DNA of 64,000 nt from Roseobacter fucihabitans (GCF_014337925.2 NZ_CP143424.1:62001-126000); one strand, 5' to 3'. Numbered from the stretch's first letter, positions 46,181 to 55,696 are shown. The notes: generated from the sequence alone by a model not told the origin. Numbers and translations: made by a program.

Positions 46181-46420
46181 GCGCAGCCCTCAGCAATCCA
46201 TGTAGCTGGGTTCAGTTCTCGAACCATCGCTCAGCTTGCACCCCCTGCTTTATATTACGCCGACCATAACTCTGCAAGTTGCATGGCCAACCTATCCTGC
46301 ATACGACCTTGCAATACACCGCATTTTTCGGTTCACACTCTTATCGTTTGCGAACATAAGGTTTTGCAACTCTGGATTATTGACACCGCGCTGCTGTGAG
46401 TGGGCAAAGGAAGTATGGAC

Positions 46421-47374
46421 ATGGACACCGCACCACAATTTGAAAAATGCACGATCACAGGCGCTGCGGGTTTTATAGGTGCCCATCTTGCACGCGCCCT
46501 TATCACACAAGGAGCGCAGGCTGTATCCGGTATCGACAATCTGCTTTATGGTGACTGGGCCAATCTGGGTAGCTTTTCGGATAAGGTAGAGACCACCACC
46601 TCTGACATCGCCCTGATGGACGAAGAGCAGATGGCACGTGCCTTGGGTGGGACCGACACTCTTTTTCACTTTGCAGCCCAAAAACTGAACAACCTGACAT
46701 CAGAAGCGGACCTACTGGCCAGCAATGTGGTGGCAACAGAACGCCTTGCTCGGGTGGCAGCACGCGTTGGTGTGCGCCGGATCATCTTTGCCTCTTCCCT
46801 TTATGCCTATGGGCGCCATTCGGGTACTGCAGTGAGCGAAACAGATGTGCCCGAACCCGGCACGCTTTACGGGGTCTCAAAGCTGACCGGAGAGGGCATT
46901 TTGCGCACCATGGCGCTCGGTGAGGGTATCGAAACCGTCTCGTTGCGGTTGTTTTTCGTCTTTGGACCGCGGCAATACGCAGGGACCGGATACCCATCGG
47001 TCATCGTGCGCAACTTTTCGCGAATGATGAAAGGCGAAGCGCCAACCATCCGCGGCAATGGAGATCAATCTCTAGATTATACCTATATCGATGATTTCGT
47101 GGACGCGATCCTGCGCGCGGCCTATGCCCCATGCAGTGGCCAGATCATCAACCTGGGTAGCGGCAAAAGCACATCAATCAACCGCCTCACGGCGATGATG
47201 CGTGAGGTCTGTGGATGCAGGCTTGATCCCCTGCATATCGAAGCAGACTGGACAGAAGGCACAGATCGGTTTGCAGATGTGTCCAAAGCCGAAAAGCTTT
47301 TGTCCTGGCGTGCCAGCACATCTCTTGAGGCGGGTCTTGAAAATACCTATCGTTGGCTGAAGGACAAATCATGA
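46421..47374 (+). CDS. NAD-dependent epimerase/dehydratase (nucleotide-sugar type)
   Basis: About 317 aa from ATG 46421; upstream ATG 46415 and GTG 46400 are in frame but AAGGAAG is best spaced for 46421. Extended SDR features: CTITGAAGFIGAHLARALI, FHFAAQKLNNL, IIFASSLYAYG, LYGVSKLTGEGILR (YxxxK) and LRLFFVFGPRQYAGTGYPSVI. It likely makes a nucleotide sugar by 4-epimerisation or 4,6-dehydration. Its stop overlaps the start of the fusion gene that follows by ATGA, suggesting that their steps are linked. Confidence 0.82.
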   Translation: MDTAPQFEKCTITGAAGFIGAHLARALITQGAQAVSGIDNLLYGDWANLGSFSDKVETTTSDIALMDEEQMARALGGTDTLFHFAAQKLNNLTSEADLLASNVVATERLARVAARVGVRRIIFASSLYAYGRHSGTAVSETDVPEPGTLYGVSKLTGEGILRTMALGEGIETVSLRLFFVFGPRQYAGTGYPSVIVRNFSRMMKGEAPTIRGNGDQSLDYTYIDDFVDAILRAAYAPCSGQIINLGSGKSTSINRLTAMMREVCGCRLDPLHIEADWTEGTDRFADVSKAEKLLSWRASTSLEAGLENTYRWLKDKS

Positions 47375-49587
47375 CATCCCCCATCACACTCAGCGTCATC
47401 GCCCCCTGTTACAACGAAGAAGACAACATCAACGCATTGGTACAGCGGGTACTGGCGGTCTTTGACAAGATAGGGGTCGCCGGCGAGCTGATTGCCGTCA
47501 ACGATTGCAGCACGGATGAAACGGGGCCGCTACTCGACAAAGCCGCCGAGCAGGATGCGCGGGTGCGCCCGCAGCATCATACTGTCAACGGGGGTATATT
47601 CAAAGGCTGGCACACCGGCCTGGAGGCCGCGCAGGGTCACTATGTCTGCCTGATCGATAGTGACCTGCAAAACCCGCCGGAAGAAATCGAACGCCTGTAC
47701 CGCAAGATCGAAGCGGACTCCGTTGATATCGCACAGGCCGTGCGCAGCTCAATCGGGCGTCTTAAAGACAATCGCTGGTTCTTGTCTCGCGGCCTCAATA
47801 CCACGCTGAATTTGTGCTTTGGTATGAAGGCACAAGACAATAAATCCGGCTTTCTCATCGCACCGCGCGACGTGCTGAAAGATGTGCTGGATTACAAATA
47901 TATCTACCGCTACCCACATACCTTCGTAAGGGTCTCCGCAGAGCATAAGTCATATACAGTGCGCGAAGTGGAAACCCTGTTCATGGATCGCGTGGGTGGT
48001 CAGTCCTTTTTGGGTAACTTCCCATGGCGCGTCATCGGCGCTGTTTCGATCGATATGATCAAGGCTTTCAAAGAATTTGGGTTCTTTACAAAGGAAAACG
48101 ATCTGTCCCGCTTTGTGAAGGACAAGGAGCTTTTGGCGCAGCCGGAAAAATCATCCCCCTTCTCACGCTTCGTGCGAGAGCTCTATTTTCTGACGTTTCC
48201 GCTCCACACATGGATGATCAGCCGACGCGTACGCGCGCTTTATTTTGCGCTGCGCAAAAGCCAGTATCTCAAGCGGGAAGATCTTGATGCCTACCGCCTC
48301 ATGAAACTCCAGCGCATTGTCAGACATGCCTATGGACAGGTTCCCTACTACCGACGCCGGATGCAGGAAATGGGTGTTCGCCCATCTGATATCCAAAGCC
48401 TTGAAGATATTGCCAAACTGCCTTTGCTGTCCAAAGACGATGTACGCCAGAACCTGCACTTTGATATGTTCGCCGACAATCATCAAAAGCGCGAAATGCT
48501 GCGCGTGTCGACCAGTGGATCAACGGGGGCCCCGTTTGTCATCTATGCCGATAAAAAGCAGCTGGAATTGCGTGCAGCAACAACATTGCGAGCGATGGAG
48601 TGGGCAGGGTGGTCTTTTGGCGACCGTCAGGCGCGCCTGTGGCACCAGACGATTGGTATGACTTGGCAGCAGGCGTTCAAGGAAAAACTGAACACTCTGC
48701 TGATGCGGCGCATTTTTATTCCTGCCTATGAGTTGCGCGATCAGAACATCCGTAATTTTGTTGAACGTATCCGCAAGCACAATCCCGTTTTGGTTGACGG
48801 ATATGCGGAGTCCTTCAATTTCTTGGCCCAGTTTGGCAAGGAAAACAAAATCGAGGGCTTTAAGCCAAAAGCGATTATGACATCCGCGCAAATCATGCCC
48901 CCGCAGACACGTGCGATCATTGAAAAACAATTTGGTGCTCAGGTCTTTGACAAATATGGGAGCCGTGAATTTTCTGGTATCGCCTATGAAGACAGTGGCC
49001 ATGACGGGCACGTCGTTTGCGCGGAAAGCTATATAGTTGAAATTCTCAAAGATGGCGTTCCTGCCAAACCGGGGGAAGTTGGCGAGATTGTTGTCACAGA
49101 TCTCAACAACGCTCATATGCCAGTCCTGCGCTATCGTATCGGTGATCTGGCTGAAAAAATTGACGATAGTGGGCGCAGTGCATCGGGACGGGATTTTCCG
49201 CGGATCGGCCGTATCGAAGGGCGTACGCAGGCCATCGTGGTATGCCCGAACGGTACATGGCTTCCGGGTACGTTTTTTGCACATTACTTCAAGGATTTTG
49301 ATCAGGTTGTCGCACAGTATCAGGTGGTTCAGGACGCCCCGGAACGGCTGGTAATCAAAGTCGTTCCGGGTTTGAACTACTCAGAGAAGATGATCAAAAC
49401 CGTTGTCGACGGTTTAAAAGAGTTCACGGGTCCTCTTATGGAAATCACAGAAGAGCTCGTGGATGAAATACCGCTTGGCAGGACGGGGAAACGTACTGGT
49501 GTGGTGTCAACACTAGGGCGCGATTTCCAGTCCATTACCGAACGGATCCGCAAGATGGACTCCAAACAGCAGGCGGAGGAAAAGTAA
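47371..49587 (+). CDS. Fusion of GT2 glycosyltransferase and PaaK-like adenylate-forming enzyme
   Basis: 738 aa from the ATG that overlaps the preceding stop. Residues 1-250 are a GT2 domain: ITLSVIAPCYNEEDNINAL, AVNDCSTDETG, YVCLIDSDLQNPPEEIERL (DxD) and NKSGFLIA. Residues about 310-735 are an adenylate-forming enzyme of the phenylacetate-CoA ligase type: RVSTSGSTGAPFVIY (nucleotide P-loop), VDGYAESFNFLAQ, DKYGSREFSGIAYE, LRYRIGDLAE and FPRIGRIEGRTQ, with a C-terminal domain ending SITERIRKM. Similar single-domain proteins occur in capsule clusters (CapK type). The fused form is unusual, and might transfer both a sugar and an acyl group. No transmembrane segment is visible in the linker. Confidence 0.82.
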   Translation: MTSPITLSVIAPCYNEEDNINALVQRVLAVFDKIGVAGELIAVNDCSTDETGPLLDKAAEQDARVRPQHHTVNGGIFKGWHTGLEAAQGHYVCLIDSDLQNPPEEIERLYRKIEADSVDIAQAVRSSIGRLKDNRWFLSRGLNTTLNLCFGMKAQDNKSGFLIAPRDVLKDVLDYKYIYRYPHTFVRVSAEHKSYTVREVETLFMDRVGGQSFLGNFPWRVIGAVSIDMIKAFKEFGFFTKENDLSRFVKDKELLAQPEKSSPFSRFVRELYFLTFPLHTWMISRRVRALYFALRKSQYLKREDLDAYRLMKLQRIVRHAYGQVPYYRRRMQEMGVRPSDIQSLEDIAKLPLLSKDDVRQNLHFDMFADNHQKREMLRVSTSGSTGAPFVIYADKKQLELRAATTLRAMEWAGWSFGDRQARLWHQTIGMTWQQAFKEKLNTLLMRRIFIPAYELRDQNIRNFVERIRKHNPVLVDGYAESFNFLAQFGKENKIEGFKPKAIMTSAQIMPPQTRAIIEKQFGAQVFDKYGSREFSGIAYEDSGHDGHVVCAESYIVEILKDGVPAKPGEVGEIVVTDLNNAHMPVLRYRIGDLAEKIDDSGRSASGRDFPRIGRIEGRTQAIVVCPNGTWLPGTFFAHYFKDFDQVVAQYQVVQDAPERLVIKVVPGLNYSEKMIKTVVDGLKEFTGPLMEITEELVDEIPLGRTGKRTGVVSTLGRDFQSITERIRKMDSKQQAEEK

Positions 49588-49626
49588 CCTCTTTTCGTCA
49601 AACTAAGCGCAATAGCCGAGAGCGCG

Positions 49627-51546
49627 TCACGGCGTGACTGTGATGCGCAGGGTTCCCATCTCTGTGCGCCATGTATCCGAGACCGTAAACCGCAGATCAA
49701 TGCCGCCGGTGAATGCTTCGGGGGGCGTATATTGCCAGCCTGTATCGCTGCGTTCCAGCCTGCCCACTGCGGGACCCTCAATGATTGCGTGGATCACGCC
49801 CTCCTGCGGGGCGTTGAAAACCAGCGGCAGGGTCACGGGCTGACCGGCTTGCGCATCCAGCGTCATATCCACGACAACCCCATCACCCGGCCCGTCAAAA
49901 GCCCCCTGTGAGAGGGTATAAAACGAGCCTGCATAGACGTCCTTGAGGCCATAGCTGCGTACCATATAGCGTGCACCCGCCACCGGATCCGGGTCCAAAA
50001 AGCGCAGCGCCTCTTGCGCCACACCCCCATCCAGCGGCTTGAACCCTGTGCCATCCGGGTCAGCGCGCCAGAGGCGGTAGCCCAGCGTGTCCACGTCAGA
50101 CGAGGCCTCCCAGGAGACCTCCACCCCCTGCGCCGTCGCTCGCGTCACAACGCGTGCGGGCGGGGCGAGCATAAAGGCGCGCAGCGTCGGATCGCCCAGA
50201 AGGTTCACCCAGATCGGATTACGCCAGAGGTAATTGCCGGTGGGATAATAATCCATGCTCTCGCGGTAGGGGGCGGCGGCCACACCGTTGTTCACCGTGC
50301 GCCGGTGCACCTCGCCAATCGTGCCGCCCAACGCCATAGGGTGCAACCACCAGGTGGGGCGGCCCCCCCAGCCCACGGCCACCGGATACCAGGGCTGCGC
50401 CAGCAGCGCCGTCAGTGCGTTATGACCGCGTTCGATCTTTTGCTTGTGGCTGCCAAAATTGATCGTGAACACCGCTTTATTTACATAATCTTGATTATAT
50501 ATATTACCTTTGTGATGACCGAAATCCACACCCCAAAGCCAGGGTTCACGCTCGCCCACATCATGATGCCCCCCCGCCTCCACGCCCGCCGCACCAACGA
50601 TATTACGCAGGCCATATTGTTCGCCGACAAGGTGATCGCTCTGGCCATAAGCGCCGCGCAGATCGCCCAGAAGCCCCATCCGCCAATGATGGTTCTTATC
50701 AAAATAAGCCCGGAGCAGTGCCACTTCCTGCGTCTTATCCCCGCCGCTGACAGGGGAAAAATCAATGCGCCCCACCTGCATCTCGATGGCGTCGCTGGGC
50801 AGGGTATCTTCAAGCAAAAACCCCTCCGGACTAGCGCGCCACTGCCCGTCCATCTCCGCGTAAAACAGATCACTTGCATGGGGGATCGCCTCATGCCCAT
50901 CCGGGGCCACCCGCCCGCTCATCGGGATCGGCACATGACCGACCAGAACGACCGTATGCTGCCCGAAGGGATCCGCGAGATACTGCGCATGCAGCCAATT
51001 CTTGACCGAAAGCGCGGCTTGCAGGTTCGCCACGGGCTGTTTGATATCCCCGCGCGGGGCCAGAAACCCGCGCACCTGCCAGCCATCCCCCGTCAAATCC
51101 CGACCAAAGCGATCCAGATGCGCGGTAATATCCCCCGCGATGCTTTGGTCGATCACCAGATGGACCGTGCCGCGCGTCTCTATGGCGGGGATTTCGACCC
51201 CCGCCGTCCAATAGCCAACATCGACGATATCACGCGCCGTGCGCATGACGCGGTATTCATAGGCCATGCCCGGTTTTATGGTGTCATCGGTGAAGCGCAT
51301 CACCGGCCCCTGCGCGGGGGCAAGCGCCTGCCAGCTATCCCCGCCGGTTTCCCCCAACAGGCGACGCTCGATGATGACGCTACCGACACGCGGCGGGTTC
51401 GCGTCAAACCAGCTCAATTCCACCGCCTGGCCATTAACCGCGATGCTGCCGTCCAGAGCGAGATGTTTTTCTACCGAGTTCTGGGCCAGCGCGACGGGGG
51501 CTATGAGCAGCACATACAAAAATGCAGGGAAGATTTTACACATCAT
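49627..51546 (-). CDS. Secreted protein with Fn3-like domains, possible gingipain-like core
   Basis: 639 aa with a signal peptide (FPAFLYVLLIAPVALA), a Fn3-like region (residues 30-110), a middle of about 270 residues and a second Fn3-like region near 465-560 (VVTRATAQGVEVSWEASSDVDTLGYRLWRAD), then a beta-sandwich-like end. The middle has TVVLVGHVPIP, ASDLFYAEMDG and EMQVGRIDFSP, an order that recalls C25 (gingipain-type) cysteine peptidases, but the place where a catalytic Cys is expected reads VFTINFGSH, so activity is doubtful. It lies between the second cluster and the PAPS synthase. Function unknown; it may act at the cell surface. Confidence 0.55.
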   Translation of the reverse strand: MMCKIFPAFLYVLLIAPVALAQNSVEKHLALDGSIAVNGQAVELSWFDANPPRVGSVIIERRLLGETGGDSWQALAPAQGPVMRFTDDTIKPGMAYEYRVMRTARDIVDVGYWTAGVEIPAIETRGTVHLVIDQSIAGDITAHLDRFGRDLTGDGWQVRGFLAPRGDIKQPVANLQAALSVKNWLHAQYLADPFGQHTVVLVGHVPIPMSGRVAPDGHEAIPHASDLFYAEMDGQWRASPEGFLLEDTLPSDAIEMQVGRIDFSPVSGGDKTQEVALLRAYFDKNHHWRMGLLGDLRGAYGQSDHLVGEQYGLRNIVGAAGVEAGGHHDVGEREPWLWGVDFGHHKGNIYNQDYVNKAVFTINFGSHKQKIERGHNALTALLAQPWYPVAVGWGGRPTWWLHPMALGGTIGEVHRRTVNNGVAAAPYRESMDYYPTGNYLWRNPIWVNLLGDPTLRAFMLAPPARVVTRATAQGVEVSWEASSDVDTLGYRLWRADPDGTGFKPLDGGVAQEALRFLDPDPVAGARYMVRSYGLKDVYAGSFYTLSQGAFDGPGDGVVVDMTLDAQAGQPVTLPLVFNAPQEGVIHAIIEGPAVGRLERSDTGWQYTPPEAFTGGIDLRFTVSDTWRTEMGTLRITVTP

Positions 51547-51587
51547 CCCCGCACCTTAGAAAGAACAGATGGCCTGCGCTAGCTTAT

Positions 51588-53312
51588 TCAGAACCCGCCG
51601 CGTGCGGAAATCAGCCCCATAGACTCCAGCTTCAACAACACCTGATGGGCGCAATTATCCACATCCACATTTTCCGTCTCAACCCGCAATTCGGGGCTTT
51701 CGGGCACATCATAGGGGTCCGAAATCCCGGTGAATTCCTTGATCTTGCCTTCACGCGCGAGCTTATAAAGCCCCTTGCGGTCACGCTTTTCACATTCCTC
51801 AATCGAGGTCGCCACATGCACCTCAACGAAGGCCCCAAAAGCCTCGACATCCTCGCGCACGGCCCGGCGCGTGGTGGCATAGGGCGCAATCGGCGCGCAG
51901 ATGGCGATGCCGCCGTTCTTGGAAATCTCAGAGGCCACATAGCCGATGCGGCGGATGTTGAGATCGCGGTGCTCCTTGGAAAACCCAAGCTCGGAGGAGA
52001 GGTTTTTACGCACGATATCGCCATCCAAAAGCGTCACCGGACGCCCACCCATTTCCATGAGTTTAACCATTAAAGCATTTGCGATGGTGGATTTTCCCGA
52101 CCCGGAAAACCCGGTGAAAAATACGGTGAACCCTTGCTGGTTGCGCGGCGGACGGGTGCGGCGCAGCTCAGAAACCACTTCGGGGAAGGAAAACCACTCG
52201 GGGATTTCCAGACCCTCTTGCAAACGGCGGCGCAATTCGGTGCCCGAAATATTCAGGATGGTCACATCATCCTTATCCTTGATCTCATCCATCGGCTCAT
52301 ATTGAGCGCGCTCCTGCACCCAGACCATATGTTTGAAATCAACCATTTCGATGCCCATTTCCTCCTGATGCGTGCGGAACATGTCCTGCGCATCATAAGG
52401 GCCATAAAAATCATCGCCTGCGGAATTCTTGCCCGGACCCGCGTGATCGCGCCCCACGATGAAATGGGTGCAGCCGTGGTTTTTGCGGATCAAACCGTGC
52501 CAGACCGCCTCACGCGGGCCCGCCATGCGCATCGCCAGGTTCAGCAAGGACATCGAGGTCGTCGCCGCCGGGTATTTATCCAGCACCGCCTCATAACAGC
52601 GCACGCGGGTGAAGTGATCCACATCCCCCGGTTTGGTCATGCCCACAACGGGATGGATCAGCAGGTTGGCCTGGGCCTCACGCGCCGCACGAAAGGTCAG
52701 CTCCTGATGCGCGCGGTGCAGCGGGTTGCGGGTCTGAAACGCCACGACCTTGCGCCAGCCGACTTTGCGGAAATAGGCACGCAATTCATTGGGCGTGTCG
52801 CGGCGCGCGCGGAAATCATAATGCACGGGTTGCTGAATGCCGGTCACCGGACCGCCGAGGTAAATTTTGCCCGCATGGTTGTGCAGGTAATTCACCGCCG
52901 GATGGGCGCTGTCATCGGCACCAAATACTTTTTCGGCCTCGCGCGCCTTATTGGGCTCCCAACGGTCGGTGACGGTCATGGTGGCAAGGATCACGCCTTC
53001 CTGATCGCGCAGGGCGATATCCTGCCCGATTTCGAGGGTCTCGGCGAATTTTTCATTCACATCCAGGTTGATCGGGATCGGCCAGAGCGCGCCATCTGTG
53101 GTGCGCATGTTCTCGACAACACCGTCATAATCGGCCTCGCTGAGGAACCCTTTGAGCGGGTTGAAACCGCCATTCATGAGCAGTTCCAGATCACAGATCT
53201 GGCGCGGTGTGAGATCCCAGCTGATCAGATTGCCCGCTTCGGCTTTTAATTTCTGCGCGGACTCGTATGAGACATAGAGTTCAGGGATCGGAGCGAGGTT
53301 CAAAGCGTTCAT
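51588..53312 (-). CDS. Bifunctional sulfate adenylyltransferase/adenylylsulfate kinase (PAPS synthase)
   Basis: About 574 aa from ATG 53312 (MNALNLAPIPELYVS), with AGGA 6 bases upstream; the longer open frame begins 18 bases earlier. The N-terminal sulfurylase domain (about 1-385) has QTRNPLHRAHQELTF (with the HxxH nucleotide site) and VGRDHAGPGKNS; the C-terminal kinase domain (about 395-570) has the P-loop FTGFSGSGKSTIANAL and DGDIVRKNLSSELGFSKEHRD. It turns sulfate and ATP into PAPS, the donor for sulfotransferases or sulfite making. The order (sulfurylase first) is the bacterial one. Placement in a polysaccharide region suggests sulfation of the polymer, though no sulfotransferase is seen here. 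Confidence 0.93.
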   Translation of the reverse strand: MNALNLAPIPELYVSYESAQKLKAEAGNLISWDLTPRQICDLELLMNGGFNPLKGFLSEADYDGVVENMRTTDGALWPIPINLDVNEKFAETLEIGQDIALRDQEGVILATMTVTDRWEPNKAREAEKVFGADDSAHPAVNYLHNHAGKIYLGGPVTGIQQPVHYDFRARRDTPNELRAYFRKVGWRKVVAFQTRNPLHRAHQELTFRAAREAQANLLIHPVVGMTKPGDVDHFTRVRCYEAVLDKYPAATTSMSLLNLAMRMAGPREAVWHGLIRKNHGCTHFIVGRDHAGPGKNSAGDDFYGPYDAQDMFRTHQEEMGIEMVDFKHMVWVQERAQYEPMDEIKDKDDVTILNISGTELRRRLQEGLEIPEWFSFPEVVSELRRTRPPRNQQGFTVFFTGFSGSGKSTIANALMVKLMEMGGRPVTLLDGDIVRKNLSSELGFSKEHRDLNIRRIGYVASEISKNGGIAICAPIAPYATTRRAVREDVEAFGAFVEVHVATSIEECEKRDRKGLYKLAREGKIKEFTGISDPYDVPESPELRVETENVDVDNCAHQVLLKLESMGLISARGGF

Positions 53313-53482
53313 GAAAATTCCTAGGGTCACACGGGTGTTGCTGCGGATGCATAATGGGGTCTCGGGGTCTTTAAGGCGGCGCCCCTGCGCAGTTCAAGTG
53401 TTTTCGTGTGATATAATGAATGACACAGGCCCGCCTGCGCAATCCCGCCTATCCCAGCGGCATCTACCCTGTCCTACGCCAT

Positions 53483-53515
53483 AAAAAAACACCCGCCGGT
53501 TGGGGCGGGTGTTTT
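53483..53515 (-). terminator. Intrinsic terminator after the VPLPA-CTERM gene
   Basis: The 12-bp stem AAAACACCCGCC (53486-53497) and GGCGGGTGTTTT (53504-53515) is perfect with a 6-nt loop. On the minus strand the stem runs into a run of T residues (complement of AAAAAAA at 53483-53489). It lies about 30 bases after the stop of the minus-strand gene at 53544. Confidence 0.88.
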
Positions 53516-53543
53516 CCATAAATCGTCAGATGTGAAAGACGCC

Positions 53544-54275
53544 TCAGGCGGCTTTGGTGTTCTTTTTGCGGCGCGCCAGATAGGCAAACCCACCCAAGGC
53601 CGTCAGGATCAGCGGCACACCTGCGGGCAGAGGTACGGCGGAGACAGCGGAGATGTTGGAGAATTCAAACGTTTGTCCGGATGATCCGAACAGGAGCCCA
53701 TCAAAATATTCATCACCAGACGCTGTGATTGTGATATAAGCCGCGCCATTGCCACTCACCAAATTACCGGCAACGCCAGCAGCTGCACCAAGAACATCCT
53801 CGCCATTGAACGTCTTGAAGACGGTTCCGTCCCGCGTCAATGAAAGAGTGTTTTGGTTGCCATCAGGAGACCCCCACAAAAAGCTAACCGATTTGGTCAA
53901 TCCGTCGAATGAAAACTCTGCTGGCGTACCGACCGTTGGAAGGCCTGCATATACATCCGAGCCACCAGGACGGCTGGCGTTACCGTCGTTGCCCACGGCC
54001 CAGAACGACGTCACATTGTCATGTCCGCTGCTTCTCCAGCTGGTCGAGAACGGCGAAATATAAGCCCTTTTCTTGAAGCCATCATTCGTTTCCAACGGTG
54101 CAAAATCCCACGATCCGACCCCGGTCAAATCAACCGATTTTGTACGATCAACAGCACCGACAGTGGTTCCGCTTCCGATTGCAGCCTCGTTGACGGCCGT
54201 CACGGATAAGGTGGCTGCCGAGGCAAAAGCCGGCATCGCGATAATGGCTGCGGAGAAAAGCAGTCGTTTCAACAT
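53544..54275 (-). CDS. VPLPA-CTERM sorting-domain secreted protein
   Basis: About 243 aa from ATG 54275 (MLKRLLFSAAIIAMPAFASAATLSV), chosen because it begins right at a signal peptide; the open frame goes further upstream without similarity. The C terminus has the sorting signal AVPLPAGVPLILTALGGFAYLARRKK: a VPLPA motif, a hydrophobic helix and a basic tail. Such proteins are exported by Sec, then cut and handled by a dedicated exosortase, in this window the XrtD-like enzyme at 58 kb. The body is a Gly/Ser/Thr-rich beta-type domain of unknown role. Followed by a strong terminator. Confidence 0.9.
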   Translation of the reverse strand: MLKRLLFSAAIIAMPAFASAATLSVTAVNEAAIGSGTTVGAVDRTKSVDLTGVGSWDFAPLETNDGFKKRAYISPFSTSWRSSGHDNVTSFWAVGNDGNASRPGGSDVYAGLPTVGTPAEFSFDGLTKSVSFLWGSPDGNQNTLSLTRDGTVFKTFNGEDVLGAAAGVAGNLVSGNGAAYITITASGDEYFDGLLFGSSGQTFEFSNISAVSAVPLPAGVPLILTALGGFAYLARRKKNTKAA

Positions 54276-54448
54276 AAAATCATTCCCTGTTTCAACATGT
54301 GTACTGGGTAAAAGGTCAGAAACACTGCCCCCATCCACACGGATAATTAGTATTCTGTAGGATTTTATACAAGTGCTCTGAAAGGAAATTGGTTAATGAT
54401 TTCAATCAGGGCGGGTATAATCATCTGCGCCAAAAGCGCACACCCCTC

Positions 54449-55450
54449 TCACACCTTATAATAGCTGCGATACCACTCCACAAAATGTTGCAGCCCCACA
54501 CGCACATCCGTGGCCGGGCGCGCGCCTGTGAGTGTTTGCAGCAAAGCGGTATCCGCCCAGGTGGCGGGCACATCACCGGGTTGCGCGTCCAAAAACACCT
54601 TTTCCGCCTCCTGCCCGCAGGCGGCCTCGATCGCGGCGATGTAATCCATCAGTTTCACCGGTGCGCCATTGCCGATATTCACCACGCGGAACGGTGCCAC
54701 GGGTGACATGCTGTCGCCTGCAACAGGCGCTGCGGGGTCCGGCACAGCCCCCCCCAGCGCGACAATCCCCGTCACCAGATCGTCGATATAGGTGAAATCG
54801 CGTTGCTGGTTGCCGTGGTTATAGACCTCGATAGGTTCCCCGTTCAGGATCGCGCGTGTGAACTTGAAATGCGCCATATCCGGGCGCCCCCAGGGACCAT
54901 AGACGGTGAAAAACCGGAACATCGTAATCGGCAGCCCGTAAAGATGCGCATAGGAATGGCCCATCGCCTCGGTCGCCTTTTTGGTGGCGGCGTAAAAGGA
55001 CATCTGCGTGTCGACCTTATGCGTCTCTAAATAGGGCATTTCGGTATTGGCGCCGTAGACCGAGGAGGTCGAGGCCAGCATCGTATGGGCAGGAGGAAAG
55101 GCGCGCGCGGCCTCCAGAAGTTCCGCCGTGCCCACCAGATTGGCCTGCACATAAGAGGCGGGATTGTCGATGGAATGGCGCACGCCTGCTTGTGCGGCCA
55201 GGTGGATCACCAGATCGGGCTTGTGCGTCTCAAACAGCCCGCGCAACAGCCCCGGCGTTTCCAGACGGCCGGTGATCGCAACAAAGTTCTGCATCTGCTC
55301 AAGCATCTCGTGACGGCGGATCTTGAGCCTGACGTCATAATAATCGCTCATCGCGTCCAACCCGATCACACGCCAGCCTGCCTTGAGCAGCGCGCGCGCG
55401 GTGAAATATCCGATGAACCCGGCTGATCCGGTGATGAATGCTGTTTTCAT
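54449..55450 (-). CDS. NAD-dependent epimerase (UDP-glucuronate 4-epimerase-like)
   Basis: 333 aa. TAFITGSAGFIGYFTARALL, VIGLDAMSDYYDVRLK, DLVIHLAAQAGVRHSIDNPASYVQANLVG, MLASTSSVYG, YAATKKATEAMGHSYAHLYG (YxxxK), FRFFTVYGPWGRPDMAHFKF and GNQQRDFTYIDDLV are characteristic of UDP-glucuronate/galacturonate 4-epimerases of capsule clusters. With the UDP-GlcNAc dehydrogenase nearby it would supply uronic-type sugars. It is divergent from the WecB-type transferase at 55697; the region between holds short tandem repeats. Confidence 0.88.
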   Translation of the reverse strand: MKTAFITGSAGFIGYFTARALLKAGWRVIGLDAMSDYYDVRLKIRRHEMLEQMQNFVAITGRLETPGLLRGLFETHKPDLVIHLAAQAGVRHSIDNPASYVQANLVGTAELLEAARAFPPAHTMLASTSSVYGANTEMPYLETHKVDTQMSFYAATKKATEAMGHSYAHLYGLPITMFRFFTVYGPWGRPDMAHFKFTRAILNGEPIEVYNHGNQQRDFTYIDDLVTGIVALGGAVPDPAAPVAGDSMSPVAPFRVVNIGNGAPVKLMDYIAAIEAACGQEAEKVFLDAQPGDVPATWADTALLQTLTGARPATDVRVGLQHFVEWYRSYYKV

Positions 55451-55480
55451 GATGCCCCTCGTGATGCACGGTATGAGTGT

Positions 55481-55540
55481 CGTGATGTCTTTGGCAGCGC
55501 GCGTGATAGGTATCGTGATGCCTCTGGCAGCGCGCGTGAT
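55481..55540. repeat. Two-copy 33-bp tandem repeat
   Basis: CGTGATGTCTTTGGCAGCGC at 55481 is repeated as CGTGATGCCTCTGGCAGCGC at 55514, each followed by GCGTGAT, a period of 33 bases with a few changes. Weaker partial copies (CGTGATGC at 55460, TGTGATGG at 55548) flank it. It lies in the divergent promoter region between the epimerase and the transferase gene. Confidence 0.75.
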
Positions 55541-55696
55541 AATTATTGTGATGGCGCAAAACCGCGCTGATCAAAAGTCGAAAATCACGCCCCGCCCATC
55601 CGGGCTTGGCATCGTGCACCCCATCATGGATATAAAAGCGCAGGAAAGCGTCCCGCCTTGATGGTTTGGAAAGAAGGCTGGGATAGAGGGGATGGC

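Noticed and set aside
50014-51582. 522-codon open frame on the plus strand
   Set aside because: It is opposite the secreted protein gene, which has a proper signal peptide and domain structure; the plus frame is His/Arg-rich shadow.
52134-53249. 371-codon open frame on the plus strand
   Set aside because: It is opposite the well-supported PAPS synthase; long shadow frames are common in GC-rich genes.
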